DNA from: Nitzschia sp. pyKryTriq1
Lineage: Eukaryota > Bacillariophyta > Bacillariophyceae > Bacillariales > Bacillariaceae
Assembly (NCBI GenBank): GCA_956465555.1
Contig: OY101119.1
Span: forward strand, 372,001 to 436,000
DNA length: 64,000 bases
Direction: 5' to 3'
The number at the start of each line of letters is the position of its first letter. The first letter of the stretch is position 1. The notes beneath the pieces are model-generated. The model saw only the letters and a list, made by a program, of their open reading frames with translations. It made no database searches and was not told the DNA's origin. This document shows positions 31,095-42,300 of the stretch, piece after piece. The position numbers were made by a program, and so were the translations under genes.

Positions 31095-31854
31095 CACGAC
31101 GCTACATCAGTATGCCGCATGTACATTATTTTAGTACATTGTTTTTGATGACGAAACAATCCACGCAGTAGCTCGACGATGGAGGCACTCCTGGTGCGCC
31201 CGGTCTGCTTGCTTCTCTACATACTATACTAGTGCAAGCTATCTCCGCGCCCTACCGCTGACTACTTGATTTCTCATTTAAATATCATCTTTTTGAGTTC
31301 TTTGCTGGCTACTACTGCTAATAAGGGAACAACAACAAGAGAGACTTTGATCTTGGTGGTAGAACTAGCTCTAGACCCTCTGGTCCCTACCACTAGTAGA
31401 GAGTACTACTGCACAGCATTGCCAAACAGTAATACAGAAGGAATGATTAGCTCAACGAGGACATAGCTCCCAGGAGCTTGTTGAGTAGTAGTACTCTACT
31501 CTAGTAGCAGCCACTTTGTTCAGCTCTACTGTGCTGCGCTCATTTTCGCTAGTACTAGCAAGCTATAGAGTACTACTAGTAGAGGAGAGATAGTAGTATC
31601 TGGTTCTCTCCTGGTCTCTTCGTAGAGAGTAAACTAGCTAGTACTATAGAGCTATTCTTAGCAATAGCAATATCTATATCTTTTTTCCTGGCGATGGCAT
31701 GCTTTTTCTTGAAACCTCGCAGGTACTTGTCCATCTCGTCGAAGAAGGCTGGTTCTGAGATGAAATACTAATGATAACAGCACCGTGCATGCACATTACC
31801 AGTACTGTAGGCAAGCACCGAGAAAGCGTGCTGAATGTGCGTTGCAGAGAGGAG

Positions 31855-31949
31855 CGAGGCGATGATGATGTGTTCTTTTCTTCCACGCGATAATTGTACC
31901 CGAGGCGATGATGACATGATGTGTTCTTTCTTCCACGCGATAATTGTAC
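31855..31949. repeat. Imperfect direct duplication of about 45-49 bp
   Basis: Copy 1 (31855-31899) and copy 2 (31901-31949) both begin CGAGGCGATGATGA and end CCACGCGATAATTGTAC. They differ by small insertions and lie one base apart. Confidence 0.85.
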
Positions 31950-31975
31950 GTGTTGACAAGTTCTACTGCCTTCCT

Positions 31976-32107
31976 CCGGAAGAATAAAACAGATTCTTTT
32001 AATAATTTTCCGGAACTACCTGTCGGTAGCATCGATTTTACCGTGAAATATCGCGAAAAATAAAAGAATCTGTTTTAATGCTGACGTGGGGTTTTATTTT
32101 TCCGGAA
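31976..32107. mobile_element. MITE-like inverted-repeat element, 132 bp
   Basis: Outer ends are inverted repeats: TCCGGAAGAATAAAAC at the left and GTTTTATTTTTCCGGA at the right, one mismatch in 16. An inner pair, AAAACAGATTCTTTTA and TAAAAGAATCTGTTTT, is perfectly inverted. Most of the element can therefore fold back on itself. I see no coding capacity and no clear target-site duplication, so the superfamily is unassigned. It could instead be a simple palindromic repeat. Confidence 0.55.
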
Positions 32108-32476
32108 GACTGTACTGTAAGTACCGGTAGCCAAATACCGGTACAGTACAGAACATGTAATTACAATTACTCAAGAGCAGCTAGCGAAAAAGTGCCCGTC
32201 CAAGAATAATTTACCGTGTACGAAGTACGAGTGTACCAGGTACCTGTACCGGTACCGCGTACGTACCTCTTCTACCAGTACCGCGGTAGAGCAAGAACGC
32301 GAATAGTTGTCTACTTTGTACTTTTGAACCTACCCGGGTGTGCTATGCACACACGCCTCCACATCCGTCTGACCCCTGCAGGTACCGGTTCAGTACCGGT
32401 ACCAGGTTCGTACTTGTACCACCCCAGCGTTGTGGTCTTCTTCGTTTGTGACCTCCGGGTCTCTCACGCCAGTGCG

Positions 32477-32484
32477 TGACGTCA
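32477..32484. promoter_or_regulatory. CRE-type palindrome TGACGTCA
   Basis: A full TGACGTCA lies about 390 bp upstream of the NCA2-type gene. The surrounding GCGTGACGTCATAG is shared with the site at 45467-45474. Such sites bind bZIP factors, and TGACGT elements are known in CO2/cAMP-responsive promoters of a model diatom. Function here is inference. Confidence 0.4.
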
Positions 32485-32508
32485 TAGGTGTCAACCAGAA
32501 TATGTCGA

Positions 32509-32531
32509 ATGCATGCATGCATGCATGCATG
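32509..32531. repeat. (ATGC)n microsatellite
   Basis: Five to six ATGC units; the repeat is self-complementary and can form a cruciform. Confidence 0.9.
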
Positions 32532-32868
32532 TGCGAACATCGCGAAGGATCTGCCGCTGGATCTACAGTACATGTACTGGTACCCGAGTATCCGACGGGA
32601 ATACTGGAATGTAGTGGTACCTACGGTACCGGTACTTCAGTCAGTACCGTACCGTACCGGTATAACACAAGTACGTCTACCGGGTACTAACAGGCGACCT
32701 CCGATGCCTCTCTTATTTGCATCGCATGGGCTGCCTCTCGACCATCCACATAATACAGTAGATAAAGCCAAGAAGGAGCAGGAGTGAGCTACTGTAGCTG
32801 TCCTCGACATCCCACACCACATCATACGGTGGGCAGTCAAGTACGAAAAGTCACCAAAGTCAGTCATC

Positions 32869-35466
32869 ATGACGTCTCGGCCGTACATTTTGTGCTCACT
32901 GGTCGCCATCATTTTATTGGAGCCCGTCGTCGCTAAATGGCGATTTCCCTTTAAAAGCGTCAAGGGGGCTGCAATAGATGCCGCGAGTGCGGCATCTTGT
33001 CCACCAGATGCCTCCATGGAAGATATTGCGGCGGGTATTTGTGGAGCAGCAGCAGCAGCGGGAGGGGATGGCGGTGTGGGCGGTGTGGGCGGTGTGGGCG
33101 GGCCAGCCAAGAAACTCAGTCAGCTGCTAATGTTTGACTGGAAGCAAGTGAAAGAATGGCCAGGGGTCCAGCTGCCTATGCAAGCAGCAAGCTGGGCCAA
33201 AAGTGTGATTCTCTATCAGCCTCCTGTGGGGATTGTCGCTGCTTGGGCGATTTCAAATTTGGTCATGTCGGGGCGTCTCTTTCGATGGAATACACCACAA
33301 AAGGGAGAGGGTCGCGGCGGAGATGCTTCCGAACAGGCCCTGTCCAAAAAGTCGTCTAGGCTGGATCGGCATTTCGGGCGAGCTTTGGATCTGGATAAGG
33401 ACGATTTAGACTATCAAAAATTTGGCGGGGTGGAGCGCGTTCGACGGCGTCTGATGTGGAAGGCTTTGGAGGAAGCGAGTACCCGGGTGATTCCCTCCTC
33501 GACGCCAGAAGGAGGCGACCCCGTGGAAGAACTTGTAGGATCGCTGTTACAGCTCATGAAGATATCCTTTCCACCGGGTGGATCGCATGCGGACTATATT
33601 GAACAGTTGCTGGGCCCCTTGGCGGAAGCGGAACTAGCCTGGTTGCAGTACACCAGTGGTAGAGCCAACGACCCCGAATTGGCTCGATTGCTAGAGATTG
33701 CCATGCAGACTGCCGAAAATCGTGTTTTGGATAGTATGGTACGATTGGCACGGGATCGATTGGTTCGAACTTCCTTTCGCTTGTCCCGGACAGTCCAGCA
33801 TTGGAAGAAGCGAGTCCAATCTCAATCCAGTATGTGGCCGCCACTAGTCAGATCATTCATGGCGGGATCCTTTGAGGGCGATCGAATGCGACTGGCCTTT
33901 GCCGAATCAGCGTATCGTTCAGAAGTGACTCGTCTCGGCAAGGTTGTGAATTTCTTGTTGGAAAGACCAGAGGGAATGGATGATTCGTATTTGCAAATGG
34001 CGGTACAAAAGACCTACATGATGGGGACGACTGCTCCCGCCAAGCCCAAAAAATTTCGATGGAAGAAAAGACTTACCCCAGATATTTCCAACTGGTCTAT
34101 TCGATTCAACGCAGATGGTAGAGGCAAGATTCAAATTCAAAAGTACGAAGACGCCCTGGGGATTGAAGGCCCAGGTGCTTTGGAAGTATTGCTGGAAGAT
34201 TCGGATCAGCGAGAGTGGCTAGCGGCGTCCAAGGAATGGACTCGAAAGGCGCGTAGCATGCTCGTGGGCATTGTGGACGAAACATTAGAGACCAGTATCG
34301 AGGCGAGTATGGAGTACCAGGTACAACTAAAAAAGATACAATCGACCTGGATGGTCAAGGAGTACTCTGAAGGACGGGGCACCGCGGAGCTTGTGCCAGA
34401 GGATATTGCTGATTCTTGGCAGCTAGTCTTTGGCATGATCCGGGACTTGCAAAAATTCCGTCGTGTAGGAGATGGCAAGAGTGTGAAATGGAAGGATGCC
34501 AACGTCATTCATTGGGCTCGCCAGTGGGACTTGCTGGGGATTCCATCAGCGGCACTCCACATTATTCTGGCGCGAATGGTGCACAATCGCGTCATGCCCT
34601 ATTGGCCAAGAATGAAACACTTCCTTCAAGAAACCTTTGAGGTGTCGAATGAGATTTTTCAGAGTCGCTTTTGGATTCCGATTCGGGACTTGCTCACCGA
34701 GCTGATGTATCGAGATACGAACTCTCTTCTAATGGGAATCCAGCTGAACGACGAAGAAACCTCCTTGGACTATATGCTCCGTGACCTGAACTTTGGAGAC
34801 GGTACTCCTGAAACACGTCACGAAGCCATTATTAAGGCGACGCGTCAATATGAGAATGATATGGCTACTGGCTTGATGCGGCATGCCATCGGGGGTCGCT
34901 TGATTCGTTTGATTTTGATTCAAGTACAACAACTCAAGGTCGGAATGCTGCATGCGGCAGATACAGTCGACGTCTTGTTGCAAACAAACCGATTCAATAT
35001 CCAACTCTTGGCGATTATTCCGGCTTTTGTCATGGTCTCTCTCGGCACCAAATTGTTCTTCCGCTCTCTATATACTCTGCGTCACAAAGATTTGAGACCC
35101 ATGAGAGTTGTCCACAGCGAAATGACAGGCTATCTCAATCAATTGGAAGCAATATTGTTGTTGGCAAATGATCAAGACATAAGTGAGAGTAAACAACGAA
35201 CGGGGGACAATCGGCCGATGACGGCACTTGGGGCCTTGGGCGATCAAGAACTGGGAGAATTCGTATTGAATCTTTATGACTATTTGGTGCTATTGGACTA
35301 TTCATCTCCCACACCCTTTCCGAGTTGGCAATGCGATAGCATTCACCAATCGATTGTGGAATTTCTGGGACCGAAAGGATCTCTGAGTCGAATGGGACTC
35401 CATGATCAAGTCAGATTGATCTCCCTTCTCAAGAGGAAGCATGATGATTTGGCCAAGAACCTGTAG
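32869..35466 (+). CDS. NCA2: NCA2-family membrane protein with N-terminal signal, 865 aa
   Basis: NCA2 (nuclear control of ATPase) proteins are mitochondrial membrane proteins linked in yeast to expression of ATP synthase subunits; the diatom role is unknown. The protein begins MTSRPYILCSLVAIILLEP, a hydrophobic leader ending VVA, followed by an Ala/Gly-rich stretch (GGVGGVGGVGG). A likely membrane segment lies near 110-132 (PVGIVAAWAISNLVM). The long middle is helical and charged. The C-terminal region carries the NCA2 hallmark: IGGRLIRLILIQVQQLKVGM, then a membrane helix with NIQLLAIIPAFVMVSLGTKL near 705-725, then MTGYLNQLEAILLL and GEFVLNLYDYLVLLD. One exon. The leader looks more like a secretory signal than a mitochondrial one, so the compartment is open. 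Confidence 0.75.
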   Translation: MTSRPYILCSLVAIILLEPVVAKWRFPFKSVKGAAIDAASAASCPPDASMEDIAAGICGAAAAAGGDGGVGGVGGVGGPAKKLSQLLMFDWKQVKEWPGVQLPMQAASWAKSVILYQPPVGIVAAWAISNLVMSGRLFRWNTPQKGEGRGGDASEQALSKKSSRLDRHFGRALDLDKDDLDYQKFGGVERVRRRLMWKALEEASTRVIPSSTPEGGDPVEELVGSLLQLMKISFPPGGSHADYIEQLLGPLAEAELAWLQYTSGRANDPELARLLEIAMQTAENRVLDSMVRLARDRLVRTSFRLSRTVQHWKKRVQSQSSMWPPLVRSFMAGSFEGDRMRLAFAESAYRSEVTRLGKVVNFLLERPEGMDDSYLQMAVQKTYMMGTTAPAKPKKFRWKKRLTPDISNWSIRFNADGRGKIQIQKYEDALGIEGPGALEVLLEDSDQREWLAASKEWTRKARSMLVGIVDETLETSIEASMEYQVQLKKIQSTWMVKEYSEGRGTAELVPEDIADSWQLVFGMIRDLQKFRRVGDGKSVKWKDANVIHWARQWDLLGIPSAALHIILARMVHNRVMPYWPRMKHFLQETFEVSNEIFQSRFWIPIRDLLTELMYRDTNSLLMGIQLNDEETSLDYMLRDLNFGDGTPETRHEAIIKATRQYENDMATGLMRHAIGGRLIRLILIQVQQLKVGMLHAADTVDVLLQTNRFNIQLLAIIPAFVMVSLGTKLFFRSLYTLRHKDLRPMRVVHSEMTGYLNQLEAILLLANDQDISESKQRTGDNRPMTALGALGDQELGEFVLNLYDYLVLLDYSSPTPFPSWQCDSIHQSIVEFLGPKGSLSRMGLHDQVRLISLLKRKHDDLAKNL

Positions 35467-36550
35467 TAGTCCTCTCATAGTTAAATATTATACTAGCCAT
35501 GGTAGTTTTTGTGTTGTCGGACTTCTTCTAGATCCACCAGCCTCATGCATGCGGGGCTCTGTCTCGAACTATTCTCTACGTACAAGAGACTTCACAAGTT
35601 ACAAGTTACAGCTAGCTAGATGTACAGCCTCCTGCCCTGCCTACTACTACTAGAGATAGTTAAGAGGGCTACCACTCTGTTGCTCTCAGAGAGTCGTCTA
35701 CGCAGTAGAGTATTCGTAGTAGATACGTACATAGTACTGGTAGACTCTAGAAATAGAGTTCATTCTTGCTTGTCCCGGTCACGGGATTGATACTTCCGAG
35801 TGGTTGGCGCGAAGAAAGCATCCATCCATCGTACTGTGATTGATGATGATGATGATGATGATTCGTCATCATCTGCGCCACCTCATTTCTTTGCGAGTAA
35901 TTAGCAGTCTACTCGAAGGAAGTGGGCATAGCTCGAGCAGGCTTGTGACTATTGATAAAACATTTTCCTTATGATTATGGTCCCAGCTAGTCAAGCAGTC
36001 ATCTAAAATCGTTAAATAAGTGTACCCCATAAAAGCGAAAAAAGTGGAGATACTTTTAAAGTTCGTTGACTAAAAGAAGGATCATAGAAATAATTCGACC
36101 CGGTCGTCGCCTTGCATGTCTACTCGCGCACTACGTACAGCTAGTAGCGCTACAATAGCGCTAATAATTATCGGATGGGCGTGCGTTCTCTACCGCCCCC
36201 TGTTTACGAGTACTACTAGTACTACATACAAGTACTACTGCACGTACCGGTAGTTGACACCGCCATCATCAGTGATGTACGTAAAGCAAACACGGATTGA
36301 TGGATGATCATGGACGGAGGATGGAACCGACGATGATGATGTGGGAAGAGGCTAGATAGGTAGTCTAATAGAGAGGAAGCACGCCATGGAGTGATAAAGC
36401 AATATTCGTTCAAAAAGCAAAATATCTATTTTGAAAACTTTAGAAATGTATGTACATTGCAAAGAAGAGGACCGTGCTCTGGAAATCTGACGCAGAAGAA
36501 GGTGCCGCGTGGTGGAGCAAAAATGAAGGAAAATTGTAGTACTGGACGAC
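35467..36550. other. Spacer with ATG microsatellite and CTAG/GTAC-rich DNA
   Basis: No gene recognised. It holds a (GAT)n run at 35840-35862, TAGTAG/CTAG-rich DNA at about 35640-35760 and 36120-36240, and otherwise A/T-rich sequence. Confidence 0.5.
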
Positions 36551-37051
36551 TCAGGCAGCACAGTTTGTAAGACTGTGGGGCCGGAGTTTCGTCATATCCT
36601 TGGCACCGAGATGTGTTGACTGCAATTCCTTTGAGCCTGAGACCTGCGGCTCAGATTTCAGGGGCATGAATATCATTTCGGTGGGTAGACAATCCTTCAC
36701 GCTTCCTCCTTCTACCAGCGAAGTCTGGCGGAATCTCCTCGTCAACTCCACTGAGTCAACTGAGTAGCTGTCATTGACAATGTGTCGCTTTGGAGACCCT
36801 CTTCGGCGAGCTCCTGCGGTCACACGCTCGAGATTCAGCGAGTCGTTGGCGTAGGTGCCGTTGTCGCTGTGATGATCAGAGGACGAAAAACTCATATTCT
36901 CGATACTCTCGATGAGACTCTCAAGTTCCGCAATGTGCAGCAGCTCCAAGCCAACAATCTCGATCGTCTCGGTATTTGGTTGAGTTACCATGGTTGTCTT
37001 TTTGTTCTTTGTGGAAGCCTTGGGCATTGCGACGTTAGCATGAGATTTCAT
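36551..37051 (-). CDS. Small hypothetical protein, 166 aa
   Basis: I do not recognise it. ATG at 37051 (MKSHANVAMPKAS), or an internal ATG at 37027. The first 25 residues are basic and polar. A short amphipathic helix follows (IVGLELLHIAELESLIESIE), then a Ser/Asp-rich stretch and a basic RRRGSPKRH motif. A region with ELTRRFRQTSLVEGG could contain kinase sites. It has no membrane segment or signal peptide. The helical stretch and sensible composition favour a real gene, but support is weak. Confidence 0.45.
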   Translation of the reverse strand: MKSHANVAMPKASTKNKKTTMVTQPNTETIEIVGLELLHIAELESLIESIENMSFSSSDHHSDNGTYANDSLNLERVTAGARRRGSPKRHIVNDSYSVDSVELTRRFRQTSLVEGGSVKDCLPTEMIFMPLKSEPQVSGSKELQSTHLGAKDMTKLRPHSLTNCAA

Positions 37052-37460
37052 CAAAGTTTGGATTTTGTGACAGATCTTATTTTGATCGATCCTCCACCTC
37101 CTTTTCAGTATAGAGATTGAGGAGTCGTCGCGTCTACTTCTACTCGTACGTACCGTACTATTTTCGCTCTTCAGTAGTCTTCCGTCCTTTCAGATAAAGT
37201 ACGAGAACAGCGCGAAATATTGGAGAACCTCACGACCATACGTTGAACCTGATTGATTGAGGTCGACCATCATTCAATATGCCTTTAATATGCCTTTGTG
37301 GCATATTATAAATAAGATTAAAATGTTTTCTTCTCATGACTTCGACGGAATTTTGATGTTGCTCGTGCTACAGGTACGTATGTACTCTATTTTGCTATAG
37401 CCCAGTATTACTAGTGGTAGTAGTACGGTACCAGGTACAGTACCAGTACTACTGCTGTAT
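37052..37460. other. Spacer upstream of the small hypothetical gene, ending at the LTR element
   Basis: Non-coding. Contains a repeated AATATGCCTTT/ATATGCC motif near 37277-37310 and GTAC-rich DNA just before the retrotransposon insertion (37375-37450). Confidence 0.45.
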
Positions 37461-37935
37461 TGCAATACACACGGTCTACGCGACTCGTACGACCATAGTC
37501 TGCCCGTCGTCGGTAGATAATGTCCTGAAGGATCTTCCACGCTAGTGCGCGCCGTGCATGCGCAGACGCCCTAGCCACGACCAGTCGATGACGTGGTCGG
37601 CCCGTAATGACTCGGGTGCGTGTGAGACGCGCGACGTACGACTGGCCCCCGTCCGTTGCTAAGACTCAACAGAAACTACAAGTCTATGTACTAGACTGCA
37701 ACTGCCAAACAGGCACCGAAAATAGCTCATCACATAAAATGAGATTCAAACCACATGAAATAGATTCATCTGGTCAACCATGTGAAAGTCATGCAAGATT
37801 AATATTTCGCCAAGTCAGCGCAATATCTTTTCTCAACAATTGATTTTGAAACAAGTAGTTCCAAAATAACCATTCATTTCTAGCTCATAACTTACACTTT
37901 CAATCATTCTTGTCGACTACCTCGTGCATAGGGCA
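37461..37935 (+). repeat. 5' long terminal repeat (475 bp)
   Basis: Begins TGCAATACACACGG and ends GCATAGGGCA. Identical by eye to the 3' copy. Open frames inside it are repeated in both copies and are not genes. Confidence 0.93.
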
Positions 37936-38515
37936 CTGTAAATTTACACCCAAATCAAGTGCATTAGCAACATGAAAGTAAACACCCCCAACCCCAGCCA
38001 AAAGGCACGCATCGTGCCACCCATTCCTTTGGAGCGAGTCGAGAACCCTCCACTTGAGAAAGGCGAGTACTTGACGTACAAGCTTCGTAATAACCCCACG
38101 GATGACAGCAGTCCGCTGTACGAACTCTCGGTTCCCTTCTTCGGAACCGGTACTCCACACCACAACTCAAGCAACCCCAATGCAACTCGTGTTCGGACGA
38201 GACGCTATTATGAACATCCAATTCGAAGCAAATTGGAAACTGATCAAGGATCGAAAACAGAAACTTATCAAACAAAACAACGCGCGAGAGAACTCGAAGC
38301 GAATTCCCCATAACTACCAAGTCGGGGACGAAATCCTCATAAAACAGGATCAAAACACAAAATTCGGAACGGACCCATACAAAGGTCCATACGTTATTAC
38401 GGAAGTTCGAAACAATGGAACCGTTCGCGTTCGCGAAGGCATAATTGAAGATACTTATAACATACGAATGATAACCCCTTACAAACGCTCGTAGATCCCA
38501 GAACATGGGGGCGAG

Positions 38516-38990
38516 TGCAATACACACGGTCTACGCGACTCGTACGACCATAGTCTGCCCGTCGTCGGTAGATAATGTCCTGAAGGATCTTCCACGCTAG
38601 TGCGCGCCGTGCATGCGCAGACGCCCTAGCCACGACCAGTCGATGACGTGGTCGGCCCGTAATGACTCGGGTGCGTGTGAGACGCGCGACGTACGACTGG
38701 CCCCCGTCCGTTGCTAAGACTCAACAGAAACTACAAGTCTATGTACTAGACTGCAACTGCCAAACAGGCACCGAAAATAGCTCATCACATAAAATGAGAT
38801 TCAAACCACATGAAATAGATTCATCTGGTCAACCATGTGAAAGTCATGCAAGATTAATATTTCGCCAAGTCAGCGCAATATCTTTTCTCAACAATTGATT
38901 TTGAAACAAGTAGTTCCAAAATAACCATTCATTTCTAGCTCATAACTTACACTTTCAATCATTCTTGTCGACTACCTCGTGCATAGGGCA
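38516..38990 (+). repeat. 3' long terminal repeat (475 bp)
   Basis: Same sequence and length as the 5' copy, followed by the GTAT target-site duplication. Confidence 0.93.
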
Positions 38991-38994
38991 GTAT

Positions 38995-39300
38995 GGTACT
39001 GTGTACAACATCATCAAAATGCTTCCTCTACTAGTATTATGATATTATTCTCATATTTTTACGATCAACAGTAACAAGCAAGAGTGCCCGTATTGAAGCG
39101 AACACCATCAAACAACATCATCATCTTCGGTCGATCCTCTGTAATGTGCTGGCATGGCTGGCGGTAGACTAGGTACAGTACTATTGAAGATACTGTAGAA
39201 GTAAAATCAATGAAAACGCACTAACGGTGCTTAGTAGCAAGCAAGGTACCGAGGAAGGACTGGCTCTTGTGCGGGTGAAAGGACTCCTCGTCAGTTGCCT
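38995..39300. other. Spacer between the LTR element and the TPR gene
   Basis: About 300 bp of non-coding DNA forming the 3' flank of the TPR gene; nothing recognised. Confidence 0.45.
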
Positions 39301-42300
39301 CTAGAGTAGTACGACCTTCTCCTCTTCCTTTTCGACGGCCTTCATGAGTTTTTGGCGGGCCGCCTTAGTTAAGGCGTTTTTCTTGCCAAGCTTTCGTTCC
39401 AAAATCGAGAGTGACTTCTTGTGGAATTCCTGGGCTTCGGTAAACTCGCCTAGCATGCTGTGGAGGGTGCCCATCACACCGAGCGCTTGGGCGGTGTCAG
39501 TGTGATCCTTGCCCAAGGACGACTCTTTGATTTCGAGCGCCACTTGGACTTCGTCGAGAGCCTCTTCCAGGTCTCCTTGTGCAGCCAGGACAGCACCAAC
39601 TTCAATACGAGCCGTAGCAGATTCAGGATGCTCTTCTCCGCACAGCCCAACGGTAATGGCTAGAGCCTGTCGATATGCGACGAGTGCTCCAACGAGATCG
39701 CCCTTTTCGGACAAGAGTTTACCGATTCGGGCGCAAGAAACGGCGGTGTCGGGGTGGTCCTTGCTTAGGATATTGGCGCGAACTGCAAGAGCCTTTCGGT
39801 GTTCAATGAGAGAATCGTCCTTGTCGCCCTTGGCAAACAATGCGTCAGCAAGGCATTGATACCCGGTTGCAGTTGCAGGGTGGGTCTTGCCAAGGGTGGC
39901 CTCAAAGATAGCAAGTGCCCTTTTGTGCTCGTTCAAGGCGGCATCGTGCTCCCCTTTCAGGCTCAAAACATTGCCGACTGCATTGTAGGCAACGGCCGTG
40001 TCTGGGTGCCTCTGACCAAGAAAGCTTTCCCGGACAACCTTAGCCTTTCGAAATTCTTGCAACGCTTGATCAAATTTTCGTTTCTTCAAGTATACTTGGC
40101 CCAGGTCGAGATGCGAACCAGCACTAACTGGGTGGTCCATGCCCAAATTCTTTTCTCGCATCTTTATAGCTCGTTTGATGCTCTTGATGGCTCCATCGTA
40201 GTCTCCTTTTCGTTTCAAAACCTCGCCCAAGTGCGTCAACGACACCGCGCAATCCTCATCGTCCTTACCCTTGACGGCTTCTTGAATTCGTAGCGCCTTT
40301 CGATACCGCCACTCAGCAACTTCGTAGTCACCCTTTTGACGTAACACGATACCAATATTTGTGTGGGAATGGGCCGTCAGCGGGTGATTCTTTCCCAGGA
40401 CTGTCTCGCGGATAGTAAGGGCCAGGCGATGCTCCTCCATAGCTTTGCTGAAGTCACCCAATTCACACAAGGTCGTTCCAAGCATGGATCGAGTAACAGC
40501 CACGTCAGGATGTATGTCGCCCAAAACAGATTCCTGGATCTTAAGCGCACGGCGTAGTTCCGCTTCGGAACTCCTAAAATCTCCAGTATCTCGTAAGGCA
40601 CAGCCGATGTCTTGCAACGAGTTGATCACCAAAAAGTGCTCTCGGCCCAGTTGTTTCTCTCGGACTTTCATCGCGTCTCGAAATTTCTTGAGAGCGCCGG
40701 CGTAGTCCCCCTTCTGAGAAAGCATGTGGCCAATCTCGGTGTAAGTATGTGCCACCTCGAGGTGGTCTGTGCCCTGGATGGATTCTTTGATGGCTAGCGC
40801 CTTTTCCAGATTAAGAAGTGACTCATCGACCTCTCCTAGTGCACCAAGCACGAGACCGAGGCCCATGTAAGTGTCGGCTATATCCTCGTGGTCGTCACGG
40901 CCTTCTTGCAAAAGCAGTATTCGTCGATATAGTTCCAGGGCACGGTCAAATTCATCAAGTTTGTCTCGACACAGTCTTGCAAACAGGCGAAGCTGGTCTG
41001 GGTCTTTAGATTTCAAAAGTTTTACCATGCACTGGCCACCAATCTCTCCGTACTTATTGAGCATGCCAAGGTCTTCCAAAATTTGATCTTGAGTACGCCA
41101 GGGGCCAGCGAAAGCGGAACGGAAGTATTCATAGTGTTTCGGCATCCCAAATTGTTCGTCGAGTGCCTTCATATCTTTCAAATGCACTTGAATCTCACAG
41201 ATGTGGGCAAGATCGTCTTTGTAAGGGATGGAAACATGATACAGTAGATCCCGATAACCGTTAAAAGCGGGCTCCAAAAATCGATTTTTCGAAGTGACAA
41301 TATGGGCGTTTTTGCCCAGCCATTTGTTGACATCATTCATTTGTTTGTAGGATTTGCACATCACGCTTCCACGGACAATATCATACAGCCACGACTCCGG
41401 AGGACCTGGTTTGCGATCAAAATACTCTTCTTGTGCCTTCTCGAATGCTTTGTTTCGTTGTTTCAGTGGGACTACAATAATGCTGCCCCCGTCCAAGCCT
41501 TTGATTTCTGCGATTAATTGTTCAAGAAGTCTCTTCAACTCGAGCTGAGCAAGTTCAGCGGCATCATACAGATCGTCGAGAGTTCGAACGATTTTGTTAC
41601 GGAGATCGTGCTGCTGATATTCCTTTTTGTATTTCCCGTTTTTCTTGAGGATACCTCCGGAGTGTAGCTTGACCTTAATCGACTGGAATTTCCCCGAAGA
41701 GTCCATGAGTTCAGCTCTTTCGTCCACCTTCCTGCGTACTTCAAAGAAGTGCTGGAGGCGATCGAAGAATTGCTCAACTTTTGGATTTGCTTTCTCTTCT
41801 TTTGGCTCGGTCTTGGTCCCTGATTCATCTGAGTCGCTCTTGCTTGTATCGGAACCCTCGCTCTTGTCCTCGTCTTCCTCTTCCTCCTCCTCGTAATCGA
41901 CTTCATATTCTTCATATTCTTCCTCGTCCTCGTCCTCGCTGTCGCTTCCGTATAAACCAGGCATGGATCTTCCCATGCTACTGAGGTCATCATCGCCGTA
42001 GTCTCGCTTTACTTCCAAAATATGGCCGTTTTCGTCGGGCAGCGCAAAGTCTCCTTCTACTCCTTCACCTTCCCCGTCATGATCTTCTTCGGCATCTTCG
42101 ATTTCAGCAGCTCCGCCATCTTCTAGTTCATCTGCATCGTCATCATATACCTCGCCGTCCTCTTCTGCGGCATCATCGTCGTAAAGCTCATCGTCGTCAG
42201 TCTCAAGGCCGGACTCGTTTTCCTTCACAAACGATTCTGCCGAATCCATTCCAGCGAGTTGCATTTCTCTGTAGGAACCACCCAGATCGGCAGTTCGGTA

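Larger units (their letters stand above)
31095..32868. other. Repeat-rich spacer of 1.8 kb
   Basis: No gene is visible. In order it contains CTAG/TAGTAG-rich DNA (about 31475-31660), an imperfect direct duplication (31855-31949), a MITE-like inverted-repeat element (31976-32107), GTAC/CCGGTAC-rich DNA (about 32110-32420 and 32570-32690), a CRE-type palindrome (32477-32484) and an (ATGC)n run (32509-32531). Confidence 0.6.
37461..38990 (+). mobile_element. Very young, deleted Ty3/gypsy-type LTR retrotransposon
   Basis: Two direct repeats of 475 bp (37461-37935 and 38516-38990) begin TG and end CA. I found no difference between them by eye. The element is flanked by GTAT at 37457-37460 and at 38991-38994, a 4-bp target-site duplication. 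A purine-rich tract lies just before the second repeat. The internal part is only 580 bp: a gag-like N-terminal piece (near 37972, MKVNTPNPSQKAR) and an integrase C-terminal piece (to about 38493, ATPMQLVFGRDAI and HNYQVGDEILIKQD). Most coding capacity is absent, so it is broken and non-autonomous. Identical LTRs point to very recent insertion or conversion. An older LTR end of the same family lies at 3404-3479. Confidence 0.92.

Noticed and set aside
37607-38898. Two identical 78-codon frames at 37607 and 38662
   Set aside because: They are the same segment of the two LTRs, not genes.
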